Numbered from the stretch's first letter, positions 35,725-44,972 are shown. The stretch: 64,000 nucleotides of DNA from Salinimicrobium sp050750585 (GCF_050750585.1 NZ_JBOJLM010000015.1:15825-79824), one strand, 5' to 3'. The notes: a model not told the origin generated them from the letters alone. Program-made: numbers and translations.

Positions 35725-36294
35725 TTACTTTCTAATCACCTTTACTTTCCCGTCATTACTTAGCTTGATTATAGCCGAAGGTTTAGGGGTTTTAATAGCC
35801 TGCTGTAAATTCACCACGTAGTCTACACCATCTATGATCTCCTTGCTTATTTCGCTAAAGGAATTTGGAGTGGGTTGGCCGCTTATGTTTGCAGAAGTAG
35901 ATACCAGGGGGCGCTTCAGTTTTCTTAAAAGCTGCTCGCAAAATTTGTCTTTGGTTACCCGTATACCCAGCGTATTGTCTTCTCCTATCAGGTTTTCGGC
36001 CACTCTTATAGGTTTGTCGTAAATTATGGTGGTGGGTTTGGCAGCATATTTCAGAATATCGTAAGCCACTTCGGGCACTTCTTCAATAAACTGGTTGAGC
36101 ATTTTAAAATCAGAAACCAAACAGATCAATGCCTTTTCCTCACTTCTTCTTTTAAGGGCAAAAATCTTGTCTATAGCCTCAGGATTGGTGGCGTCACAGC
36201 CAATTCCCCACACCGTATCGGTAGGATATAGAATTATTCCGCCTCTTTTAAGGACGTTAAAAGCATTGTTAAGTTCTTCAGTGTAATCTCCCAT
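35725..36294 (-). CDS. tsaC: L-threonylcarbamoyladenylate synthase (TsaC/Sua5/YrdC)
   Basis: 189 residues. GGIILYPTDTVWGIGCDATN is the YrdC start; ALKRRSEEKALICLVSDF gives the K-x-R motif and LVSTSANISGQPTPNS the closing motif. It makes the threonylcarbamoyl-AMP used for the t6A37 tRNA modification. It is shorter than Sua5 (no C-terminal domain). Its start overlaps the end of the GT4 glycosyltransferase gene by 17 bases. Confidence 0.9.
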   Translation of the reverse strand: MGDYTEELNNAFNVLKRGGIILYPTDTVWGIGCDATNPEAIDKIFALKRRSEEKALICLVSDFKMLNQFIEEVPEVAYDILKYAAKPTTIIYDKPIRVAENLIGEDNTLGIRVTKDKFCEQLLRKLKRPLVSTSANISGQPTPNSFSEISKEIIDGVDYVVNLQQAIKTPKPSAIIKLSNDGKVKVIRK

Positions 36295-37393
36295 TTAGTG
36301 CGTTTTTATATGCTTCCAGGGTCTTCCCGGCCATAATCTGACTGGTAAAGGATTCAAATAGTTTCTTCCTGGATATTTTTGCAAAGTTCGGGATTACCTG
36401 CGGATTTTCAAGTAAAAACAGCAGGTTTTCGCCCAGCCCTTTAAAGTCATAAGGATCGCTCAACAGGCCGTTGATTTTATCTTCAATAACTTCGGGGATT
36501 CCGCCTACATTAGTGCTTACTACAGGAACTTTGTAATAAAAAGATTCGTAGATCACCTGGGGGATTCCTTCGCTTTTGGAAGTGTGGAGCAGCATGTCAA
36601 ACTGTGGAATAAAAGCTGAAGCATCCGGAATATAACCTGAAAAAAACAGATGATTTTCGAGATTGTATTCCTGCACAAGGTCTTTAAGAGCAGGGGTTAG
36701 CTCGCTGAAGTTACCCATCTGAAAAAAGTAGAGATCTTTCAGGTTCTTCTTGTTTATGAGAAAATCTGCGGTGCGAACAAAAGTTTCAAGGTTCTTTGCA
36801 TCAATATGATTCCCAATGTTGCCAATAATTTTTGAATGCTCCGGAAGCTTATATTCGCTACGTATCCAAAAAGGGCATTTTTGATCTTTATTTTTCAGGC
36901 TTGTGCCGTGATAAATTACTTCAAACCTGTCAGGATCACTCAGAGTTTCCAAGCTCACGCGTTTTGTTTCTTCTGAAACACATAAAATACGTTTAATTTT
37001 GGGGTAATTGTATTTAAAAAGGGTTTGGCGGCGTGCCCTGATGGGGAAACTGGTCTTTTTACTGAAAATAAAGGGAGGCAGGTCAAAAAAATGATCGGCT
37101 AATACGGCAAGCGATAGTGCATTGGGATCGTGAATATGGATGAGGTCAATTTTTTCCCTTTTTGAGACCTGAATGATTTTTTTGACATACCTGAAGTCGA
37201 AACTCGTAAAAACGGGAGCAGTATAATGCCTTAATTCTAGATTTTTAAGGCTTCGCTCAAAAAGGCTTCCTTTTCTGCACAGTATAATATTGGATACTTC
37301 CGGATGGTGTTCAGACATCTCCAGGCACAGGTTTTCAATATGTTTTTCACCGCCGCCCCAATTTTTTACTGCCGATAAATGAAGGATATTCAT
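36278..37393 (-). CDS. GT4-family glycosyltransferase
   Basis: The ATG at 37393 (MNILHLSAVKNWGGGEKHIE) is chosen as it begins the GT-B Rossmann half; an upstream ATG adds 21 basic residues that are less typical. GNHIDAKNLETFVRTADFL marks the middle, and the C-terminal acceptor-nucleotide region is LLHTSKSEGIPQVIYESFYY with PVVSTNVGGIPEVIED (the E-x7-E type motif of GT4). It transfers a sugar from a nucleotide donor, probably for lipopolysaccharide or surface glycan, in keeping with the neighbouring genes. Confidence 0.9.
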   Translation of the reverse strand: MNILHLSAVKNWGGGEKHIENLCLEMSEHHPEVSNIILCRKGSLFERSLKNLELRHYTAPVFTSFDFRYVKKIIQVSKREKIDLIHIHDPNALSLAVLADHFFDLPPFIFSKKTSFPIRARRQTLFKYNYPKIKRILCVSEETKRVSLETLSDPDRFEVIYHGTSLKNKDQKCPFWIRSEYKLPEHSKIIGNIGNHIDAKNLETFVRTADFLINKKNLKDLYFFQMGNFSELTPALKDLVQEYNLENHLFFSGYIPDASAFIPQFDMLLHTSKSEGIPQVIYESFYYKVPVVSTNVGGIPEVIEDKINGLLSDPYDFKGLGENLLFLLENPQVIPNFAKISRKKLFESFTSQIMAGKTLEAYKNALNGRLH

Positions 37394-37558
37394 ATATTTT
37401 TTCTGTATTCGTCTTTTTAAAGCCTGGTATTGCGAATTTATAATAAATCTATTCAAGGCAGGCAGAGAAGAATCTTGAAACAGGTATTTCTAAGGATGCT
37501 ATGGAGGTGATGAAGCTTATAAATTCTGAAGTTTAAAGTTAATGCAAACTCAAATAGC

Positions 37559-37566
37559 TAACTTTG
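37559..37566 (+). promoter_or_regulatory. -7 box of the Kdo-kinase-like gene
   Basis: TAACTTTG is a full match to TAnnTTTG, 19 bases before the ATG at 37585. No clear TTTG is seen at -33. Confidence 0.45.
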
Positions 37567-37584
37567 CAAAAAGGTTGAAAAAAT

Positions 37585-38343
37585 ATGAAGGTAGTTGTAA
37601 GTGCAGCATATTCATCTTATAAAAAAGAGATTATTGATGCTTTAAATAATTTTGAAAAGGAAGGTCGAAAAATCGGTCCGGGAAAAAGAAATATTTTAAA
37701 AGCAGTAGTCATAAAGAAGAAAGAGCTTAACATTAAAGCTTTTAAGATCCCTAATGTTGTAAATAAAATTGCTTACAGGTTTTTTAGAAAATCAAAAGCT
37801 GAAAGATCTTTTATATATGCCAGTGAACTTTTAAAAAGAGGAATTAACACCCCGGCTCCTGTGGCTTATGCTGAAGAAACTACTTCTTTTTCTTTTTTAA
37901 AAAGTTACTATGTTAGCGAACACCTGGAGTACGATTTAACCTTTAGGGATATTGACCTCGACAAAAAGGGACATGAAAAAATTTTACGTGCCTTTACCAG
38001 ATTCACCTTTAAATTACATGAAGAAGGGATAGAATTCCTTGACCATTCCCCCGGAAATACGCTTATTCAAATTAACGAAGACGACTATAAATTTTATCTG
38101 GTTGATCTTAACAGGATGAATTTTAAATCCCTTAATTTCAATGAGCGAATGAAGAATTTTGAACGTCTTACTCCAAACAAAAAACAGGTGGAAGTAATGG
38201 CGGATGAGTATGCTAAATTAATCAATAGGCCGAAAAACGAAGTTTTTGAAAAAATGTGGTCTTTAGTAGACACATTCTTTAAGAACCGTGGGAAGAACAG
38301 GAAATTAAAACAGCAGTTAAAGAAGTCGGTAGGAATTAAATAG
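37585..38343 (+). CDS. Lipopolysaccharide (Kdo/heptose) kinase-like protein
   Basis: 252 residues with a protein-kinase-like fold. RSFIYASELLKRGINTPAPVAY is the N-lobe, and LHEEGIEFLDHSPGNTLIQI is the catalytic loop (H-x-x-x-x-x-x-x-D-x-S-x-G-N) of WaaP/KdkA-type kinases, followed by YKFYLVDLNRMNF with the metal-binding Asp. It likely phosphorylates the inner-core sugar of LPS at the cytoplasmic face. It lies opposite in strand to the glycosyltransferases that flank it. The surrounding DNA is visibly AT-rich. Confidence 0.85.
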   Translation: MKVVVSAAYSSYKKEIIDALNNFEKEGRKIGPGKRNILKAVVIKKKELNIKAFKIPNVVNKIAYRFFRKSKAERSFIYASELLKRGINTPAPVAYAEETTSFSFLKSYYVSEHLEYDLTFRDIDLDKKGHEKILRAFTRFTFKLHEEGIEFLDHSPGNTLIQINEDDYKFYLVDLNRMNFKSLNFNERMKNFERLTPNKKQVEVMADEYAKLINRPKNEVFEKMWSLVDTFFKNRGKNRKLKQQLKKSVGIK

Positions 38344-38535
38344 ATCAAAAGGAGTATTAACCTTTTGTATGCTTCAGAAAAAAGTTCTATTTAACTAACA
38401 ATTCTACATAAGGGATTAAGCAAAAGAGATTCTGTAAAAAATATCTTCTTTAAAAGTAAAGGCATATAAAAAAGAATAACACTGGCTGCCTTAGGTTTCT
38501 TTGGCTTTCGCTTTACATCCTTAAAACAGGAACAT

Positions 38536-39525
38536 TTAGTTTTTACTAAGTTGTTTTTCTATCCAATTCAGTATATAATCTAATATTTTATCGTTTGCCA
38601 TATCCAAACTTTGGAAGGTGACGAAAAGTTTCCTCTGATCTTTTTTATACCACTTCAGCTTTAACTTGGTCAACCATAGATTTTTGTATGATCTAAAATA
38701 TGTTAGTTGTGAATCTTTTTGATAGTAGTAAGTATTATTTTTAATTTCTAAATGCTCAGATAAGGACGAGATAAGATATTGATCTTGACTTTTGAATCTG
38801 TGCTGAATATTCTTTCGTAGTAAGGTGTCTTCTTTAAAGAAATTTGTTAAAGTTGATTTTCTTACACTTACAGGGGTGTGAAAACGTCTAACATATTTCT
38901 CCATTAGTGCCAATTTGGCGCTATTTTGTTGTAATTTCTTAAAACTTATTTTATCCTTTTTTTTCGAAATATTTAAAAAAGTCAAAACTTTGCGGTAGGA
39001 TTTTCTTAATGTTTTATTTTCATTAAATAGTTGCCATTCGCCTCTAATAATGGGTTCCCCATCAATAAAAAAATCATCTAGCGATGCTTCTTTCATTATG
39101 AAAGTGTCATCATTTAAAATAATAAAGTGTTCAGATAAGTTAGGTATTCTGAATAGCATAGTTTCAATAGAGCACGAATTGAAGACGGGTAAATATTCTT
39201 CAAATCCTCTAAAAATAACTTTATGATCAACCAGTTCTAAGTTTACTCCTTTTTTTCGAGCCAAAGATTTTAGGGATGTAAAAGATTCAGGCGACTGATT
39301 ATCGGCTACTACAAAAATATTCTTAATAAAAGGAGCAAATTTAATTATCGATTTAATTGCAATGTCTATTTCTCCAATTGAATTATATCGTTTAAGGTGG
39401 TTTTTAGAAGAGAAATTAATTTTAGATTCAGAATAGGTATTAATCTTTTCCTGCCAATTTTTATCATTTCCATTCACCCAGGTGATAACGGCATCAACTT
39501 GAATATTTTCTACAGCTTTTGTCAT
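38536..39525 (-). CDS. Stealth-family polysaccharide phosphotransferase
   Basis: 329 residues. Conserved region 1 is VDAVITWVNGNDKNWQEK, region 2 is EIDIAIKSIIKFAPFIKNIF with VVADNQSPES and the later IPNLSEHFIILNDDTF, and region 3 is RRFHTPVSVRKSTL. Stealth proteins transfer hexose-1-phosphate to build phosphosugar capsules; the name comes from immune evasion. This gene is strongly AT-rich compared with its neighbours, suggesting transfer from another genome. Likely acts in the cytoplasm on surface polysaccharide. Confidence 0.9.
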   Translation of the reverse strand: MTKAVENIQVDAVITWVNGNDKNWQEKINTYSESKINFSSKNHLKRYNSIGEIDIAIKSIIKFAPFIKNIFVVADNQSPESFTSLKSLARKKGVNLELVDHKVIFRGFEEYLPVFNSCSIETMLFRIPNLSEHFIILNDDTFIMKEASLDDFFIDGEPIIRGEWQLFNENKTLRKSYRKVLTFLNISKKKDKISFKKLQQNSAKLALMEKYVRRFHTPVSVRKSTLTNFFKEDTLLRKNIQHRFKSQDQYLISSLSEHLEIKNNTYYYQKDSQLTYFRSYKNLWLTKLKLKWYKKDQRKLFVTFQSLDMANDKILDYILNWIEKQLSKN

Positions 39526-39680
39526 TCAGTAAGAGTTTAATCAGAGATTTTTATTTCAGGAAGTTAATTTTGAGAAATAAATAATACCAAAATTATGGAT
39601 AATCTTTATAGATCAGGGTTATAGGTATACTAAAATCATGAAAATCACAATAATAGTAAAAAAAGTGTAATTAGTTGGTA

Positions 39681-40745
39681 TTATTTAATGGTTGGGGGTC
39701 TCCGATATGTTTTAAGTGTAAAATAACTAAGTTTTCTTCGTTCTTTAAATTTCCTTACAAGATTCCAGGGCTTCGGCTTAAGTTCTGTTTTGTCTGCGTG
39801 AAGAAATTCCAGGCAGGCATCAATTAGTCTTTTGCTGGACATTCCATCCTTATATGGATGCACTCTCTGATTAAATTCCTTGATGTTTTCCAGAAGCTGT
39901 ATTTGTGGGTCGAGAGCTTCGGTAAGAGCAACTTCCACATCCCTTACTTCAGTAACATTAATGAGCTGTGGTCCGGGTTTAGAATTTCTAAAGGTAACCA
40001 CCGGTTTTTCCTGCAGTAAGAACTCTGTAATAACCGAGGTAGAATCTGCAAGCAACACATCTGCTTCCTTAAAAAGAGGAATTAGGTTAGTGGTTTCATA
40101 ATAGGTGAGATTTTCATTCTGAATTTCCCGAAATTTATTAACGATTTCTTCAGGCAATTTTGGATGCAGTACTACCTTAAACTCCCATTCTCCCCTTTTT
40201 GAAAGTCGCCTAATTTCTTTGACCACATCATCATTATAGGCGAGGCTAAGGCGTTCGGTAAATGTTGAGGCAACCAGAATACATGGTTTTTCCCTGGGTT
40301 CATCATGCACAGGAAAAAGAGGATCCAGTTTGGGCCAACCTGTCTCGCGTACCTCGAAGTGTATATGCTTTTTTTGAAGTTCTAAAAATATTTGAGTGGT
40401 TGAGGGACCATGTGTACAGTAAAGATCAAAAAAACCTCTTATCCTAAAATGTCCTTTTTTAAAGTTTCTTTTGCTGGTTTCAAAGCCATGAAACACCTGA
40501 ACTTTTAGCCCTGGAATAAAATCGGCAATGGTATTAGTGATACTTAGAACCACGTGAGGTTGATAATCAATAACCTCTTTAATGTTATTAAGTGCTTGTT
40601 TTTCACTGCTAATTTTTTCTCGGGTCTCTTCCCGGTCGGCAAACCATTTTACCTCATATCCACGTGCTAAAATTTCTTTCTCCAGTGGCTCTCCAATTGG
40701 AAATGCGTATGAATAGCTAATGTAGATTAGGAAGCGATAATTCAT
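39681..40745 (-). CDS. CDP-glycerol glycerophosphotransferase-like protein
   Basis: 354 residues. QVFHGFETSKRNFKKGHFRI has the conserved H-G of TagF-like enzymes, and ADVLLADSTSVITEFLLQEK with PVVTFRNSKPGPQ is the C-terminal donor-binding block. Such enzymes add glycerol-phosphate or related units to surface polymers. In Gram-negatives homologues are found in capsule and LPS clusters. Its start overlaps the stop of the GT9 gene by 4 bases (ATGA), so the two are translationally coupled. Confidence 0.85.
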   Translation of the reverse strand: MNYRFLIYISYSYAFPIGEPLEKEILARGYEVKWFADREETREKISSEKQALNNIKEVIDYQPHVVLSITNTIADFIPGLKVQVFHGFETSKRNFKKGHFRIRGFFDLYCTHGPSTTQIFLELQKKHIHFEVRETGWPKLDPLFPVHDEPREKPCILVASTFTERLSLAYNDDVVKEIRRLSKRGEWEFKVVLHPKLPEEIVNKFREIQNENLTYYETTNLIPLFKEADVLLADSTSVITEFLLQEKPVVTFRNSKPGPQLINVTEVRDVEVALTEALDPQIQLLENIKEFNQRVHPYKDGMSSKRLIDACLEFLHADKTELKPKPWNLVRKFKERRKLSYFTLKTYRRPPTIK

Positions 40746-41809
40746 AGGTCGAGGTTTTTAAGAAAGGATTCCAGCTTTGGTTGTATTAATTCGGGTCTAA
40801 ACACTTTATAGTATTTCAGGTTTTTTGCCCTAATTTCCTTTTCTTTTTTATTCTGAAAAAGATTGGGCTCATAGTCTTCCAGATGAACAGAAACTTTATC
40901 TCTGTCATCACAGTAAATTCCCCAGTAATTCTTTTTTATAGAAGGGGAATGTATAGAAAAAGTAGGGACTGCCAGTGCTTTGGCAATATTAGCTGCTCCA
41001 CCTTCATTTCCTATGAAAATATCACAGTTGGCACAATTTGAAATATAATCTGCCAGTTCCCTGGCGTAAAGCTTGAAAAAAATCCTGGACCTGGTGGTTT
41101 CAGAGCATAGGTTATAAATAGCGAAAGCTTCTTTTTCCTGTGATGGAGAATAATTAAATAAAATCTGACTATCCTTTACCTGGTTTGCCACGGTATCGAG
41201 AAGTTTGGACATATAAGCAGGAGGATAGCTCTTGTTGCCGGAGCTTCCCAAAATCCCACACATAATAAGAGGTTTACTATGACAAATTCCACCCTGTTCA
41301 AGATGAGTAGCGGCTTTTTCTTTCTGAAGCTTTTCCAGGTATATTTTTGGAGGGGCATGCATAGGAAAATCCGTATGAAACGCCTGTAAAAACTGCATTC
41401 TGTTTTCTATAGCCAACCCGGCACAGGTAGACGGATTTTTTATATTCTGAAAGGTTCGGGAGTAAAAAGGACTGGTATATTTCTTATGATAACTTAGCCT
41501 GCTGATGGCTCCCGATAATAAGGAAATTATTCCCGTACTTATCTTAGAATATACATCGATTACATGGGTGTATTCTTCTTGCCTGATGCGATTTACAAAC
41601 TGCAGAAACTTTAAGGGGTTCTTATTAAGCCCCGAATTATAAATAATGAATTTGTCAATAAAAGGATTGTTCTTAACAACCGGTAAAGTATGAGGCTGAA
41701 TGAGGTAATGAAGTTCTGCTTTTGGGAACTTCTTGTGAAGGGCTTCAAATAAGATTGAGGATGTAAGTACATCCCCAATCATTTTTTGCTGTATTATCAA
41801 TACCTTCAT
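40742..41809 (-). CDS. GT9-family (heptosyltransferase-like) glycosyltransferase
   Basis: 355 residues. The start KVLIIQQKMIGDVLTSSILF is typical of ADP-heptose:LPS heptosyltransferases. A C-terminal block CDIFIGNEGGAANIAKALAV and PTFSIHSPSIKKNYWG form the donor pocket. Likely transfers a heptose or similar sugar to LPS core. Coupled by ATGA overlap to the CDP-glycerol gene downstream. Together they seem to be a two-gene surface-glycan unit, with dapD upstream but probably separate. Confidence 0.9.
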   Translation of the reverse strand: MKVLIIQQKMIGDVLTSSILFEALHKKFPKAELHYLIQPHTLPVVKNNPFIDKFIIYNSGLNKNPLKFLQFVNRIRQEEYTHVIDVYSKISTGIISLLSGAISRLSYHKKYTSPFYSRTFQNIKNPSTCAGLAIENRMQFLQAFHTDFPMHAPPKIYLEKLQKEKAATHLEQGGICHSKPLIMCGILGSSGNKSYPPAYMSKLLDTVANQVKDSQILFNYSPSQEKEAFAIYNLCSETTRSRIFFKLYARELADYISNCANCDIFIGNEGGAANIAKALAVPTFSIHSPSIKKNYWGIYCDDRDKVSVHLEDYEPNLFQNKKEKEIRAKNLKYYKVFRPELIQPKLESFLKNLDL

Positions 41810-41889
41810 TTAACTAATCCCTCCACAGGAGAGAATTCTTTTACTTACACAGACCGAATATGTTCTTTCCACCAGAATGAAAAAGCGAG

Positions 41890-42705
41890 CTATACAGCCA
41901 CATTGTGTTCCCTTAGTGCATCGTTAAGAGAAGTTTTCTTGTTGGTGCTCTCTTTTCTTTTCCCAATGATCAAGGCGCATGGCACCTGGTATTCTCCTGC
42001 AGGGAACTTTTTAGTGTAGCTTCCGGGTATTACCACAGAACGTGCTGGAACAATCCCTTTCATCTCTACCGGCTCGTCTCCGGTTACATCAATGATTTTT
42101 GTAGAGGCGGTTAGAACAACATTGGCACCCAAAACAGCTTCTTTTTCCACCTTTACACCTTCAACAACGATACTTCTGGAACCCAAAAATGCATTGTCTT
42201 CTATAATTACCGGTGCGGCCTGTAATGGTTCAAGAACACCTCCAATGCCAACACCACCGCTCAAATGCACATTTTTGCCAATTTGTGCGCAGCTACCTAC
42301 TGTAGCCCAGGTGTCAACCATAGTACCTTCGTCAACATAGGCTCCAATATTCACGTAGCTTGGCATCATGATCACTCCGCTGGAAATATATGCTCCATGG
42401 CGGGCTACTGCGTTTGGCACCACGCGTATCCCTTTTTCTTTATATCCTTTTTTAAGTGGAATTTTATCGTGATATTCAAAAATACCTGCTTCTAAAGTCT
42501 CCATCTTCTGAATAGGGAAATATAGCACTACAGCTTTCTTCACCCATTCGTTTACCTGCCATCCTTCGGCTGTGGGTTCGGCAACACGTAGTTTCCCGCT
42601 GTCCAAAAGTTCAATCACCTCTCTTATGGCGTTGGTAGTTTCAGATGTATTTAGAAGATCCCTGTTGTCCCAGGCTTTCTCTATGATGTCTTTTAAATGT
42701 TCCAT
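41890..42705 (-). CDS. dapD: 2,3,4,5-tetrahydropyridine-2,6-dicarboxylate N-succinyltransferase
   Basis: 271 residues, full length. The hexapeptide-repeat part contains GAYISSGVIMMPSYVNIGAY and VDTWATVGSCAQIGKNVHL; the C-terminal segment is PGSYTKKFPAGEYQVPCALI. It succinylates tetrahydrodipicolinate using succinyl-CoA, so this organism makes lysine and diaminopimelate by the succinylase route. The start is preceded by the exact TCAAAAATGCCATTTTTGA palindrome 67 bases upstream. Confidence 0.96.
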   Translation of the reverse strand: MEHLKDIIEKAWDNRDLLNTSETTNAIREVIELLDSGKLRVAEPTAEGWQVNEWVKKAVVLYFPIQKMETLEAGIFEYHDKIPLKKGYKEKGIRVVPNAVARHGAYISSGVIMMPSYVNIGAYVDEGTMVDTWATVGSCAQIGKNVHLSGGVGIGGVLEPLQAAPVIIEDNAFLGSRSIVVEGVKVEKEAVLGANVVLTASTKIIDVTGDEPVEMKGIVPARSVVIPGSYTKKFPAGEYQVPCALIIGKRKESTNKKTSLNDALREHNVAV

Positions 42706-42771
42706 GCTCAGTATTTTTCCTGTTTTAAATCATTTGCACAATCCAGAATCAAATTCCGGTAGAAATATCTG

Positions 42772-42790
42772 TCAAAAATGCCATTTTTGA
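42772..42790. repeat. Exact copy of the dispersed palindrome TCAAAAATGCCATTTTTGA
   Basis: Nineteen bases, perfect inverted repeat with one odd centre base, lying in the divergent region between dapD and ruvX and not part of a GC-rich terminator stem. Confidence 0.85.
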
Positions 42791-42885
42791 AAGGTTTTTT
42801 TGTGCCTTCTTTTAGCGGGGCGAAGGTAATACATTTAACTTGAATAAGCCGAAGCCTTTAGCTGTGGGGAGGGTGTTGCCTGGTT

Positions 42886-42915
42886 TTTGGGTTCTCGAAT
42901 TAAGACGTATCTTTG
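42886..42915 (+). promoter_or_regulatory. Promoter of ruvX
   Basis: TTTG (42886-42889) and TATCTTTG (42908-42915) with 18 bases between match the Bacteroidota promoter. The ATG at 42926 would then have a very short leader. Confidence 0.6.
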
Positions 42916-42925
42916 CAGCTGAATT

Positions 42926-43333
42926 ATGGGAAGGATACTCGCACTTGATTATGGTACTAAACGCACGGGAGTTGCGGTTTCTGATGAGCTAAAGATCATA
43001 GCCTCGGGACTCACCACTGTTCCCTCAGCTGAACTTTTAACTTTTCTGAAAAAATATTTTTCCGAAGAAAATGTTGAGCTTGTTTTGCTGGGTGAACCAA
43101 AACAAATGGACAGTACGGCCTCGCAAAGCGAAGTCAATATCCAGCAGTTCCTGAAGAAGTTCACAGAGATTTTTCCCGAAATGAAGCTCGAAAGAGTAGA
43201 CGAACGTTTTACCTCCAAAATGGCTTTTCAGTCAATGATTGACAGCGGACTTAAAAAGAAGCAAAGGCAAAACAAAGCCCTTGTAGACGAAATAAGTGCG
43301 ACAATTATTTTGCAAAGCTACCTTTATAAATGA
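42926..43333 (+). CDS. ruvX: RuvX/YqgF family RNase H-fold protein
   Basis: 135 residues. ILALDYGTKRTGVAVSDE supplies the first catalytic Asp, LVLLGEPKQMDS the second strand, VDERFTSKMA the Glu, and LVDEISATIILQSYL the final Asp. YqgF acts in 16S rRNA 5'-end maturation and/or as a Holliday-junction resolvase-like enzyme. It starts a plus-strand run that continues with a broken four-helix-bundle gene and def. Confidence 0.93.
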   Translation: MGRILALDYGTKRTGVAVSDELKIIASGLTTVPSAELLTFLKKYFSEENVELVLLGEPKQMDSTASQSEVNIQQFLKKFTEIFPEMKLERVDERFTSKMAFQSMIDSGLKKKQRQNKALVDEISATIILQSYLYK

Positions 43334-43370
43334 TTAAGGGGTAAGGAATAAGGGTTAATTTAGAGTTGAT

Positions 43371-43729
43371 ATGGAAAGAGACCTTAGAAAACGTTCTAAT
43401 AATTTTGCACATAAATGTGTTAAACTGGCTCTTTCTTTTCCTAAAGGAGTTCTGCAGGATCATGTACAGAAGCAATTGATAAGAGCATCAACCTCTGTGG
43501 CTGCAAATTATCGTGCAGCCAATTTGGAAAAACAAAACGATCTTTTATTTCTAAATTAAGCATAGTAATAGAAGAAGCTGACGAGTGTATTTTTTGGATT
43601 GAATTTCTCGTAGAGGAGAATATTCTAACGGAAGGAACATATGAGCCTGTTTTAGAGGAGGCAAGGCAATTGACTGCAATTTTTTTTGCTTCGAGAAAGA
43701 CAGCTGTTAAGTCGCAGGAGAGATCCTGA
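43371..43729 (+). pseudogene. Four-helix-bundle (S23-like) protein gene with a frameshift
   Basis: The first 54 codons (VKLALSFPKG, IRASTSVAANYRAANLEK) match the four-helix-bundle S23/IVP family. The frame then runs into a stop (QNDLLFLN). One base earlier or later, the missing half continues: KRSFISKLSIVIEEADECI, then FWIEFLVEENIL and LEEARQLTAIFFASRKTA to the stop at 43727-43729. A one-base loss near 43530-43537 (GGAAAAACAAAA) explains the break, so the original protein was about 119 residues. The family is often found as single genes or in 23S intervening sequences; no rRNA is near here. Could be an assembly error. Confidence 0.8.
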
Positions 43730-43773
43730 GGCACAGAAAAATGATAGAGTTACATTATACATTAGACAATAAC

Positions 43774-44364
43774 ATGATAATTCCAATAACCGCTTACGGA
43801 GATCCGGTGTTAAGAAAGAAAGCGAAAGATATTTCTGCCGATTATCCTAAACTAAAAGAATTGATTGAGAACATGTGGGAGACGATGTACGGCGCCTATG
43901 GCGTAGGATTGGCTGCACCGCAGGTGGGGCTTCCTATTCGTATTTTTATGATAGATACTTCCCCGTTTGCCGAAGATGAAGATCTTTCTGAAGAGGAGAG
44001 AAAAGAACTGGCTTCCCTTAAAAAAGTATTCATCAATGCAAAAATCCTTGAGGAAAAAGGAGATGAATGGGCTTTTAATGAAGGTTGTCTCAGCATTCCT
44101 GATGTTAGGGAAGATGTCTTTAGAAAACCTGAGATAACTATCGAGTATTTTGATGAAGATTTTAATAAACACACCGAAAGCTATAAAGGCCTTGCGGCTC
44201 GTGTGATTCAGCATGAATACGATCATATCGAGGGAATCCTGTTCACAGATAAGCTAAGTAGTCTTAAAAAGAGGCTTATAAAAGGGAAATTGACCAATAT
44301 CTCTAAAGGGAAGATACAGGTAGATTACCGCATGAAGTTTCCTGAATTAAAAAAAGGCCGTTAA
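43774..44364 (+). CDS. def: Peptide deformylase
   Basis: The ATG at 43774 (MIIPITAYGDPVLRKKAKDI) is the family start; an ATG at 43741 would add 11 residues. Motif 1 is GVGLAAPQVGLP, motif 2 EGCLSIP, and motif 3 QHEYDHIEGIL with the metal-binding His residues and catalytic Glu. It removes the formyl group from new proteins. It has 196 residues and a C-terminal basic helix as in Bacteroidota. Confidence 0.96.
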   Translation: MIIPITAYGDPVLRKKAKDISADYPKLKELIENMWETMYGAYGVGLAAPQVGLPIRIFMIDTSPFAEDEDLSEEERKELASLKKVFINAKILEEKGDEWAFNEGCLSIPDVREDVFRKPEITIEYFDEDFNKHTESYKGLAARVIQHEYDHIEGILFTDKLSSLKKRLIKGKLTNISKGKIQVDYRMKFPELKKGR

Positions 44365-44421
44365 TTATTTTTGTTTTCTAGGCAGGAGGTAAGATATTTG
44401 CGATCCAAAATTTAAATAAAT

Positions 44422-44883
44422 ATGAAGTTAGATAAAGTGTTATCAATTTCGGGAAAACCGGGATTGTATGAACTTAAGGCTCAAACCCGGGGCGGATTTG
44501 TAGCCGAATCTATGTTAGACGGAAAAAAGATCTCTGTGAACATGCGCCACAATGTGAGCCTTCTCAGTGAGATTGCCATATATACCTACAGCGAAGAAGT
44601 TCCTCTACGTGAGGTATTTCAGAAGATCTATGATAAAGAAAACGGGGGAGAGGCTATAAGTCATAAAGAATCTAAGGCCAAACTGGAAGAATACTTCAGT
44701 GAAGTGCTGCCCGATTATGACGAAGATCGCGTTTATATCAGCGATATTAAGAAGATCATTCAGTGGTACAACCTATTGGTGAGCAAAGGGGTCACAGACT
44801 TTTCTAAAGGAGACGAAAATGCTTCCGAAGAAAGCTCAGAAACCGAAAAGACTCCAAAAGATACAGCCGGCGAAGAAGAATAG
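44422..44883 (+). CDS. DUF5606 domain protein
   Basis: 153 residues. The N-terminal half (KVLSISGKPGLYELKAQTRG, ESMLDGKKISVNM) matches the Bacteroidota-specific DUF5606; the middle has EVPLREVFQKIYDKENGG, and the last 25 residues are acidic (SSETEKTPKDTAGEEE). Cytoplasmic, function unknown. It follows def by 57 bases and ends in a terminator, so it closes that unit. Confidence 0.9.
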   Translation: MKLDKVLSISGKPGLYELKAQTRGGFVAESMLDGKKISVNMRHNVSLLSEIAIYTYSEEVPLREVFQKIYDKENGGEAISHKESKAKLEEYFSEVLPDYDEDRVYISDIKKIIQWYNLLVSKGVTDFSKGDENASEESSETEKTPKDTAGEEE

Positions 44884-44903
44884 CCGCAACAATAAATTTA
44901 TGC

Positions 44904-44932
44904 AAAACCAACTGATTTCAGTTGGTTTTTTC
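44904..44932 (+). terminator. Terminator after the DUF5606 gene
   Basis: AAAACCAACTG and CAGTTGGTTTT pair around ATTT, followed by TTTT. It lies 20 bases after the stop. It also falls inside an upstream extension of the mazG frame, which supports the later mazG start. Confidence 0.9.
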
Positions 44933-44972
44933 TTTGGGTAAAACTTACCTTTCCTCTTTTAAAGATGGCGTT

